Assembly (NCBI GenBank): GCA_041752455.1
Contig: JBGSWL010000103.1
Coordinates: 1 to 7,298 of the forward strand
Source of the DNA: JBGSWL01 sp041752455
GTDB lineage: Bacteria > Pseudomonadota > Alphaproteobacteria > Rhizobiales > Rhizobiaceae
Length of the DNA: 7,298 bases
Reading direction: 5' to 3'
Position numbers and translations under genes: made by a program
Shown: positions 1-6,774 of the stretch, piece after piece
Layout: each line of letters starts with the position of its first letter
How positions within the stretch are numbered: position 1 is the first letter of the stretch
Notes under the pieces: model-generated
Databases searched by the model: none
What the model saw: only the letters and a program-made list of their open reading frames with translations
What the model was told of the DNA's origin: nothing

Positions 1-219
1 TGCCACGGTGGCTCCTGCGCCATCGCCGCCGCGCGACGAAATGATGCCCGCAGGTTGCGTTCCCCGGCGGGCCGCCTCGCGCATGGCATTGCAAAGGCAG
101 CCGCCGACCCATTCGGCCATGACGCCGGGATCGGAAACGCCGGGGCCGGAATGCACGGTCAATGTGCCGATCCGGTCAAGATGCGCGCCGCCGACGCCAA
201 GAAGTGCAAGACTGCTCAT
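1..219 (-). CDS. PfkB-family carbohydrate/nucleoside kinase, N-terminal part (runs off the left edge)
   Basis: Reading the minus strand from the ATG at 219 gives 73 codons without a stop up to the window edge. The protein starts MSSLALLGVGGAHLDRIGTL. This matches the opening beta strand of PfkB/ribokinase kinases, where a hydrophobic strand, a Gly-rich turn and an Asp (residue 15) contact the sugar. Residues 38-53 (VGGCLCNAMREAARRG) fit the first PfkB signature, a GG-x(3)-N-x(7)-G helix. A typical following strand and 'GGDGAG' turn lie at 64-69. The family phosphorylates sugars or nucleosides with ATP; the C-terminal catalytic Asp and anion hole lie outside the window, so substrate and activity cannot be judged. 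It is divergent from recA and no strong Shine-Dalgarno precedes the ATG (a GGTGG lies 3-4 nt upstream). The frame remains open upstream of the ATG, but I saw no better start. Family assignment is fairly secure; a specific gene name is not. Confidence 0.7.
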   Translation of the reverse strand, partial: MSSLALLGVGGAHLDRIGTLTVHSGPGVSDPGVMAEWVGGCLCNAMREAARRGTQPAGIISSRGGDGAGATVA

Positions 220-297
220 CGGCCACCGGTCCGATTCCCTGCGGCGCAGCGGCAGGTCGCCCGGAGCAGCGTTCGCCGGCGTTGGCATCGGTATTGT

Positions 298-312
298 GAA
301 CAAAATAGGAAT
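298..312 (+). promoter_or_regulatory. Candidate upstream LexA (SOS) box, degenerate
   Basis: GAAC-AAAATAG-GAAT: one mismatch (final T for C) from the alphaproteobacterial LexA pattern GAAC-N7-GAAC. It lies 43 nt upstream of the putative recA -35 element and 54 nt (start to start) upstream of the second box. Its place in the divergent region would let it act on either gene. The identification rests on pattern resemblance only. Confidence 0.4.
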
Positions 313-340
313 ATCATGGAAAATCAGCCACTTCCAAGGC

Positions 341-369
341 TTGAAAAATGAGAACAAAACTGGTACAAA
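341..369 (+). promoter_or_regulatory. Putative recA sigma70-type promoter
   Basis: TTGAAA (341-346) matches five of six -35 consensus bases. After a 17-nt spacer comes TACAAA (364-369), which matches four of six -10 bases. Transcription would start near 375-377, giving a leader of about 47 nt before the recA ATG at 423. The stretch from about 293 to 370 is much more AT-rich than its surroundings, as expected for a promoter. The arrangement with the overlapping LexA-like site supports the call. Confidence 0.55.
352..366 (+). promoter_or_regulatory. Candidate LexA (SOS) box overlapping the recA promoter
   Basis: GAAC-AAAACTG-GTAC: one mismatch (T for A) from the alphaproteobacterial GAAC-N7-GAAC LexA site. 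It sits between the putative -35 and -10 elements and covers the first three bases of the -10, where a bound repressor would block RNA polymerase. LexA repression of recA is well established in alphaproteobacteria. That this exact site is the operator is inferred from pattern and position. Confidence 0.55.
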
Positions 370-422
370 CGAGCTATCGAGACTGATTGCGCCAGTCAGC
401 GCATTACCATAAGGGTGGACAC

Positions 423-1532
<1,110 letters not shown>

Positions 1533-1560
1533 GTTCGCACGACTTGCGTTTTGAGTATCC

Positions 1561-1591
1561 AACGCCGTGGCACCCCTGCCGCGGCGTTTTT
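1561..1591 (+). terminator. Intrinsic terminator of recA
   Basis: An inverted repeat AACGCCGTGGC (1561-1571) / GCCGCGGCGTT (1578-1588) forms an 11-bp stem with a single G-T wobble and a 6-nt loop. The stem's final TT plus TTT (1589-1591) give a run of five T. It starts 28 nt after the recA stop and makes read-through into alaS unlikely, so alaS probably has its own promoter. Confidence 0.85.
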
Positions 1592-1747
1592 GTCGGGAGA
1601 GGCATGAATTGCGATGGCGGGGCGCTTCTTTGCCGCCGAAGCAGAAGCTTGCAACCGGTGCGGCTTTTCGCTTAAGCAACAGCCATCCGGACCCCGGGAA
1701 CCGGCGCACGCAAAGCGCCGTCCCCCTTTGCAAAAGACAGGTGACCG
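1592..1747 (+). promoter_or_regulatory. alaS upstream region, with weak promoter candidate and leader hairpin
   Basis: This 156-bp gap carries no convincing coding sequence. Because recA has a terminator, the alaS promoter should lie here. The best candidate is TTGCAA (1649-1654), a 17-nt spacer, then TTAAGC (1672-1677), whose -10 is poor. A perfect 6-bp hairpin, CGGCGC (1702-1707) / GCGCCG (1715-1720) with a 7-nt loop, lies 27 nt before the start codon. A short palindrome TTTGCAAA (1727-1734) follows it. CAGGTG (1739-1744) is the likely ribosome-binding site for the ATG at 1748. E. coli AlaRS represses its own gene by binding near the start of transcription; whether anything similar happens here is unknown. 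Confidence 0.35.
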
Positions 1748-4417
1748 ATGAGCGGTGTCAACGCCATCCGCAAGGCATTCCTCGACTACTTTGTAGCCAA
1801 CGGTCACACGGCCGTGGCGTCCAGCCCGCTGGTGCCGCTCAACGATCCGACACTGATGTTCACCAATGCCGGCATGGTGCAGTTCAAGAATGTTTTCACC
1901 GGTTTGGAAAAGCGCGACTTCAGCCGCGCTGCGACCGCCCAGAAGTGCGTTCGCGCCGGCGGCAAGCACAACGATCTGGACAATGTCGGCTACACCGCGC
2001 GCCACCACACATTCTTTGAAATGCTCGGCAACTTTTCCTTTGGCGACTATTTCAAGGAAGAGGCGATCACGCTTGCCTGGAACCTGATCACCAAGGAATT
2101 CGGTCTGCCGAAAGATCGGCTCACAGTCACCGTCTACCACACAGACGATGATGCTTTCGATTTGTGGAAGAAGATTGCCGGACTTTCCGATAACAAGATC
2201 ATCCGCATTCCGACCAACGACAATTTCTGGGCGATGGGCGAGACCGGTCCATGCGGTCCGTGTTCGGAAATTTTCTACGATCACGGCGATCACATCTGGG
2301 GCGGTCCACCCGGATCGGCCGAGCAGGACGGTGACCGGTTCATCGAGATCTGGAACCTTGTCTTCATGCAGTTCGAGCAGGTGACCGTCGACGAGCGCGT
2401 CTCGCTGCCTCGCCCTTCGATCGATACCGGCATGGGGCTTGAGCGCATCGCCGCCGTCCTTCAGGGCGTGCACGACAACTATGACATCGACCTGTTCCGC
2501 GCGCTGATTTCCGCGTCCGAGAGCCTGACGGGAACCCGCGCCGAGGGCGACAGCCGCGCCAGCCACCGGGTGATCGCCGATCACCTGCGTGCGTCCAGCT
2601 TCCTGATTGCCGATGGCGTTCTGCCGTCCAACGAAGGGCGCGGCTACGTGCTGCGCCGGATCATGCGCCGCGCCATGCGCCATGCGCATCTGCTGGGGTC
2701 TGTCGATCCGCTGATGCACCGGCTGGTTCCGGCATTGATGACCGAAATGGGTGAGGCCTATCCGGAACTGCAGCGCGCACGCGCCCTGATTTCCGAAACC
2801 CTGCTGCTCGAGGAAACAAGGTTCCGCAAGACGCTCGAGCGCGGTCTTGGGCTTCTTGCCGACGCCACCGCCGATCTTGCAACTGGCGACGAACTGGCCG
2901 GTGAAACCGCTTTCCGGCTTTATGATACGTTCGGTTTCCCGCTCGACCTGACGCAGGATGCGCTGCGCCAGCGCGGCATCGGCGTCGACACCGACGGCTT
3001 CAAGACAGCCATGGAGCGCCAGAAAGCCGAGGCCCGCGCCAATTGGTCGGGCTCGGGCGATGCGGCGACCGAAACCATCTGGTTTGCGCTTCGCGAAGAA
3101 CTCGGCCCTACCGAATTCCTCGGCTACGATGCTGAAAAGGCTGAAGCCGTCGTGACGGCGCTGGTGGCCAACGGCGCGCGCATCGAAAAGGCGCATGACG
3201 GCCAGACGGTCCAGATCATCGTGAACCAGACACCGTTCTACGGCGAGTCCGGCGGCCAGCAGGGTGACCGCGGCGTCATGCGCGGCGATGGCGTCACGGT
3301 CGAGATCACCGAGACGAACAAGAAGGCGGACGGGGTCTTCATCCACACCGGCAAGATCACCAGTGGCGCGCTGCGCGTTGGTCAGCCCTTGGAACTTGTG
3401 GTCGATCATGCCCGCCGGTCTGCGTTGCGCTCCAACCATTCGGCAACCCATCTTGTGCATGAGGCGCTGCGCGAGACCCTCGGGCACCATGTGGCGCAGA
3501 AGGGTTCGCTCGTTGCGCCCGATCGCTTGCGCTTTGATTTTTCGCACCAGAAGCCTGTTTCTGCCGAAGAACTGGCGCGGGTGGCCGACATGGCCAATGC
3601 CATAATCTTGCAGAACAGCCCGGTCGTCACCCGGCTGATGGGCGTTGAAGAGGCCATGGAAACCGGCGCGATGGCACTGTTCGGCGAAAAATACGGCGAC
3701 GAAGTCCGCGTGGTTGCCATGGGCACCGCCATTGAAGGCGAGAAGGCGGGCAAGCCTTATTCGGTCGAACTGTGCGGCGGCACGCATGTGCGCGCCACCG
3801 GCGAGATTGGTCTGGTGCGCATTGTCGGCGAAAGCGCTGTCTCGTCCGGCGTGCGGCGCATTGAAGCGCTGACCGGGGAGGGTGCTCGCCGCTATCTGGA
3901 ACAACACGATGAACGGCTGCGCGAAACCGCGGCGGTCTTGAAGACGACGCCGGATCAGGTGGCCGCGCGCGTGGCCAGCCTTGTCGATGAACGCCGCAAG
4001 CTGGAGCGGGAACTGGCCGAGGCGCGCAAGCAGCTCGCCATGGCCGGCCCTGCAGCCGAAGGCGGCAGTGAGGGTTCCGATGGCGAAGACGTCGGCGGCA
4101 CCCGTTATCTCGGCCGTGTCGTCTCCGGTGTTTCACCGCGCGATCTGAAACCGATGGTCGACGAGGCCAAGGCGAAGATCGGTTCCGGCGTCGTCGTCTT
4201 CGTGACGAAATCCGAAGATGGCAAAGCATCCATCGTCGTCGGCGTGACCGATGACCTGACCGGTCGCGTCAGCGCCGTCGATCTGGTGCGCGTTGCGGCA
4301 GAAGCTGTCGGCGGCAAGGGTGGCGGCGGCCGTCCGGACATGGCGCAGGCCGGTGGTCCCGATGGTGACAAGGTGGCTGACGCCGTCGCGGCTGTCCGCG
4401 CGGCACTCACCGCCTGA
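1748..4417 (+). CDS. alaS: Alanyl-tRNA synthetase
   Basis: AlaRS (889 aa) is a class II synthetase that charges tRNA-Ala with alanine and clears mischarged Ser- and Gly-tRNA. The catalytic core occupies about residues 1-250, with a motif 2 region at about 66-100 (RAGGKHNDLDNVG, then FFEMLGNFSFGDYF) and motif 3 TGMGLERI at 227-234. The tRNA-recognition helical domain follows to about 460. The editing domain (about 480-710) has its complete zinc set: HSATH (564-568) and CGGTH (676-680). A charged coiled-coil-like helix lies at about 743-765. The C-Ala domain (about 785-889) ends with the glycine-rich GGKGGGGRPDMAQAGG segment. An acidic, Gly/Ser-rich linker at 767-784 separates the last two. Length and domain order are normal. 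The gene is downstream of the recA terminator, an order common in proteobacteria, and its last 11 bp overlap the end of the oppositely oriented DedA gene. Confidence 0.98.
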   Translation: MSGVNAIRKAFLDYFVANGHTAVASSPLVPLNDPTLMFTNAGMVQFKNVFTGLEKRDFSRAATAQKCVRAGGKHNDLDNVGYTARHHTFFEMLGNFSFGDYFKEEAITLAWNLITKEFGLPKDRLTVTVYHTDDDAFDLWKKIAGLSDNKIIRIPTNDNFWAMGETGPCGPCSEIFYDHGDHIWGGPPGSAEQDGDRFIEIWNLVFMQFEQVTVDERVSLPRPSIDTGMGLERIAAVLQGVHDNYDIDLFRALISASESLTGTRAEGDSRASHRVIADHLRASSFLIADGVLPSNEGRGYVLRRIMRRAMRHAHLLGSVDPLMHRLVPALMTEMGEAYPELQRARALISETLLLEETRFRKTLERGLGLLADATADLATGDELAGETAFRLYDTFGFPLDLTQDALRQRGIGVDTDGFKTAMERQKAEARANWSGSGDAATETIWFALREELGPTEFLGYDAEKAEAVVTALVANGARIEKAHDGQTVQIIVNQTPFYGESGGQQGDRGVMRGDGVTVEITETNKKADGVFIHTGKITSGALRVGQPLELVVDHARRSALRSNHSATHLVHEALRETLGHHVAQKGSLVAPDRLRFDFSHQKPVSAEELARVADMANAIILQNSPVVTRLMGVEEAMETGAMALFGEKYGDEVRVVAMGTAIEGEKAGKPYSVELCGGTHVRATGEIGLVRIVGESAVSSGVRRIEALTGEGARRYLEQHDERLRETAAVLKTTPDQVAARVASLVDERRKLERELAEARKQLAMAGPAAEGGSEGSDGEDVGGTRYLGRVVSGVSPRDLKPMVDEAKAKIGSGVVVFVTKSEDGKASIVVGVTDDLTGRVSAVDLVRVAAEAVGGKGGGGRPDMAQAGGPDGDKVADAVAAVRAALTA

Positions 4418-5027
4418 TCGCGCGGGCTGCAACTCTGGAGCGCTGGCTGGCCTTCCAGAGGCGCATGCCGAGCAGTCCGGTCAAAACAACGGCGCCAATG
4501 GTCCAACCGGCATTGGCCAGGAGATCGGCAATGGTGCCGATCTGGCTGGCGAAGGCTGATCCGATGCTGACATAACCGGTCACCCAGATCGCTTCGCCGG
4601 CAAGATCGGCCAAGGCAAAGCGCCCGGCCGGAAGGCGCGAAAGACCGGCAGCAACGTTGACCAGCGGGCCAATCGGGCTGATCAGCCATCGGGTCAGAAA
4701 CACGCCGGTCGTGCCGCGCTTGGCCATGAAGGCGTCGGCTTTCGCCATGCTTGCCGCAAATCGGGGTGAACTGGCAGTCTTGCGTTCAATGAAGGGGCCG
4801 GCAAGCCGCCCGACCAGATAGCCGGCATGGTCGCCGACCATGGCTCCGGCAATGCCCGAAAAGACCAGCGGCCAGAAGGCAAGGTCGCCGGAAGCCTGCA
4901 GCGCCCCCGCCGTCAGCAGTAAGATCGACGTTGGTAGCGGCACGCCGAATTGTCCCGCTGCCAATATGAATGCCAAGGCTGGCAGGCCGTAAGTCGCAAA
5001 GAACTGCGCAAGACCGTCGGTCATCAT
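4407..5027 (-). CDS. DedA-family (SNARE-associated/VTT domain) inner-membrane protein
   Basis: This is a 206-aa polytopic membrane protein. The DedA fold is visible: a hydrophobic N-terminal segment (about 14-25), a re-entrant-type hairpin around FGVPLPTSILLLTAG (27-41), a helix to about 65 with GDHAGYLVGR (65-74), the diagnostic VFLTRWLISPIGPLVNVAAG segment (109-128), and further membrane helices at about 143-160 and 168-190. The tail is basic. DedA proteins act in envelope maintenance, and some act as undecaprenyl-phosphate or phosphatidylethanolamine flippases; the substrate of this one is unknown. The acidic residues important in E. coli YqjA appear replaced by Gln26 and Ser34, so this may be a distinct branch. 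Two adjacent ATGs (5027 and 5024) could start it and neither has a strong Shine-Dalgarno. Only 8 bp separate it from the upstream small membrane-protein gene, suggesting co-transcription and perhaps translational coupling. Confidence 0.88.
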   Translation of the reverse strand: MMTDGLAQFFATYGLPALAFILAAGQFGVPLPTSILLLTAGALQASGDLAFWPLVFSGIAGAMVGDHAGYLVGRLAGPFIERKTASSPRFAASMAKADAFMAKRGTTGVFLTRWLISPIGPLVNVAAGLSRLPAGRFALADLAGEAIWVTGYVSIGSAFASQIGTIADLLANAGWTIGAVVLTGLLGMRLWKASQRSRVAARAIRR

Positions 5028-5035
5028 CTTAGGGC

Positions 5036-5380
5036 TCAGTGGTCAGGAGCGGTTTGCCGGCCGCTCCTTTCAGCACCGATGGCAGCCATGACGTCATCGG
5101 ACAGGGCTTGGAAAGTCATGCCCTTGTCGTCGGCGATTTTTCCGATCGGCCGCCGGGTCCGTTCGGCAACCGGCATGCCGATGGCCTCGAGGACAATGTC
5201 GCGGTCGACGTCCCAGGATTGTGCGATATACCCCGGCGTCATCCAGGGCTCCAATTGCTGGTCCCTGTGATCGGTCCAGTAGACAAAGTATGCGATGGTT
5301 CTCCCGCCCAGGAACAGGCTGGCGGCCAGGGAAAATGCGAAGGCAAGAACGAGAAGCCGCTTTCCCCGCCATAGCCGCAT
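5036..5380 (-). CDS. Conserved-looking small membrane-anchored protein of unknown function
   Basis: This is a 114-aa protein with a basic start (MRLWRGKR), one hydrophobic segment (about residues 9-25, LLVLAFAFSLAASLFLG) and a soluble remainder. That suggests a signal anchor with the C-terminal part in the periplasm. The soluble part contains an aromatic segment, YFVYWTDHRDQQLEPWMTPG (31-50), then two short helical stretches (YIAQSWDVDRDIVLEAIG and IGKIADDKGMTFQALSDDVM). They resemble a small helical repeat, with 'IA..w.v....l..aiG' echoed by 'IA...g.....l...v'. I do not recognise a named family. The ATG at 5380 is preferred: the same frame stays open to an ATG at 5491, but that start overlaps the end of icd by 64 bp and adds a very basic, low-complexity tail. 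It lies 47 bp after icd and 8 bp before dedA on the same strand, so a link to the DedA protein is plausible. Confidence 0.75.
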   Translation of the reverse strand: MRLWRGKRLLVLAFAFSLAASLFLGGRTIAYFVYWTDHRDQQLEPWMTPGYIAQSWDVDRDIVLEAIGMPVAERTRRPIGKIADDKGMTFQALSDDVMAAIGAERSGRQTAPDH

Positions 5381-5427
5381 GAGCCCGCGCCACGCGCTTG
5401 TCTGACGCGACGACGGGCGCAAGCCCC

Positions 5428-6642
5428 TCAGCCCATTGCTTTTTGCAGGTTTTCGTCGATCTTGTCGAGGAACCCGGTCGTCGTCAGCCACTTCTGGTCT
5501 GGCCCGATCAGCAGCGCCAGGTCCTTGGTCATGAATCCGTTTTCGACCGTCTGCACGCAGACCCGCTCGAGCGTATCGGCAAAACGGGCGAGTTCTGCAT
5601 TGTCATCAAGCTTTGCCCGGTGGGCAAGGCCGCGCGTCCAGGCGAAGATCGACGCGATCGAATTGGTCGAGGTTTCTTGGCCCTTCTGGTGCTGGCGGTA
5701 GTGACGCGTCACGGTGCCGTGCGCGGCTTCCGCCTCGACCGTCTTGCCGTCCGGGGTCAGCAACACGGAGGTCATCAGGCCGAGCGAACCGAAGCCCTGC
5801 GCAACGGTATCGGACTGCACGTCGCCATCATAGTTCTTGCACGCCCACACATAACCGCCCGACCACTTGAGCGAGGCCGCCACCATGTCGTCGATGAGGC
5901 GGTGCTCGTAGGTCAGCTTCGCGTCGGCGAACTTGTCCTTGAACTCGGCGTCGAACACCTCCTGGAACAGGTCCTTGAAGCGACCGTCGTAGCGCTTGAG
6001 GATCGTGTTCTTGGTCGAGAGGTAGACCGGATAGTTGCGAATGAGCCCGTAGTTGAGCGAGGCGCGGGCGAAATCGCGGATCGAGTCGTCGAGGTTATAC
6101 ATGACCATGGCGACGCCGCCGGCCGGGAAGTCGAACACCTTGTGCTCGATCTTCTTCGACCCGTCCTTCGACACCCACGCGACGGCGAGCGAGCCTTCCT
6201 CGGGGACGACGAAGTCGGTGGCGCGATACTGGTCGCCGTAGGCATGGCGGCCGATCACGATCGGCTGCGTCCAGCCTGGCACGAGACGCGGCACGTTCTT
6301 GCAGATGATCGGCTCGCGGAAGATGGTGCCGCCGAGGATGTTGCGGATGGTGCCGTTCGGCGACCGCCACATCTCCTTCAGGTTGAATTCCTCGACCCGC
6401 GCCTCGTCCGGCGTGATGGTCGCGCACTTGACGGCCACCCCGTGCTTCTTGGTGGCGTTGGCGGAATCGATCGTGATCTGGTCGTTCGTCCGGTCACGCG
6501 ACTCGACGCTGAGGTCGTAGTATTCGAGATTGAGGTCGAGATAGGGGTGGATCAGCTTGTCCTTGATGAGCTGCCAGATGATGCGGGTCATCTCGTCGCC
6601 GTCCATCTCGACGACGGTGCCGTCCACCTTGATCTTCTGCAT
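5428..6642 (-). CDS. icd: NADP-dependent isocitrate dehydrogenase, type II homodimeric
   Basis: The enzyme (404 aa) oxidatively decarboxylates isocitrate to 2-oxoglutarate, making NADPH and CO2 in the TCA cycle; it is cytoplasmic. Visible features: VVEMDGDEMTRIIW (10-23), the TITPDE loop (75-80), the substrate loop SPNGTIRN (94-101) with Arg110 and Arg132 as further isocitrate contacts, catalytic Lys211 (STKNT), metal-binding Asp in RLIDD (248-252), the family signature NYDGDVQSDTVAQGFGSLG (270-288), and the NADP-binding HGTVTRH (308-314). This is the eukaryote-like form typical of Hyphomicrobiales, not the E. coli type. ATG 6642 is chosen because the protein then starts MQKIKVDGTV and AAGAGGA (6653-6647) lies just upstream; the ATG at 6714 would add 24 atypical residues and precede the promoter. 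No residues are missing, but codon use changes sharply inside the gene (see findings). The two downstream minus-strand genes may be read with it, as no terminator is visible in the 47-bp gap. Confidence 0.97.
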   Translation of the reverse strand: MQKIKVDGTVVEMDGDEMTRIIWQLIKDKLIHPYLDLNLEYYDLSVESRDRTNDQITIDSANATKKHGVAVKCATITPDEARVEEFNLKEMWRSPNGTIRNILGGTIFREPIICKNVPRLVPGWTQPIVIGRHAYGDQYRATDFVVPEEGSLAVAWVSKDGSKKIEHKVFDFPAGGVAMVMYNLDDSIRDFARASLNYGLIRNYPVYLSTKNTILKRYDGRFKDLFQEVFDAEFKDKFADAKLTYEHRLIDDMVAASLKWSGGYVWACKNYDGDVQSDTVAQGFGSLGLMTSVLLTPDGKTVEAEAAHGTVTRHYRQHQKGQETSTNSIASIFAWTRGLAHRAKLDDNAELARFADTLERVCVQTVENGFMTKDLALLIGPDQKWLTTTGFLDKIDENLQKAMG

Positions 6643-6685
6643 TGGGTCCTCTTGGCGTAGGTCGTGGCCTATCAAATCGCGGCGC

Positions 6686-6714
6686 ACCATAGGGCGCGCC
6701 CCCCGACATGCCAA
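6686..6714 (-). promoter_or_regulatory. Putative icd promoter
   Basis: On the minus strand TTGGCA (6714-6709) is followed by a 17-nt spacer and TATGGT (6691-6686), a good sigma70-type pair. Transcription would begin near 6679, about 36 nt before the icd ATG, leaving room for the AAGAGGA ribosome-binding site. The site sits in a 132-bp divergent gap, and I saw no equally good promoter pointing the other way. Confidence 0.6.
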
Positions 6715-6774
6715 GTGGATGCCGTTGAGAGATCGCGAGACGCAGCCGCCGGCACTTGTTCAAGAGTGAGGTCC

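Noticed and set aside
8..412. Plus-strand open frames in the left 400 bp
   Set aside because: They run opposite the PfkB-like N-terminus, then through the AT-rich recA promoter region and into the recA ribosome-binding region. No family resemblance is visible.
387..422. Upstream start for recA adding 12 residues
   Set aside because: The extension contains the Shine-Dalgarno of the ATG at 423 and is not found in RecA proteins of the group.
5381..5427. Possible terminator between icd and the small membrane-protein gene
   Set aside because: A 4-bp GGGC/GCCC stem exists on the minus strand but has no following T run, so it was not called.
5398..6660. A 420-codon plus-strand open frame opposite icd
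   Set aside because: It mirrors icd almost exactly. Its absence of stops follows from the strong G/C third-position bias of icd, and the translation is low-complexity (Val, Arg, Asp, His rich).
6643..6714. Upstream start for icd adding 24 residues
   Set aside because: The extension covers the predicted promoter and ribosome-binding site and does not look like an IDH N-terminus.
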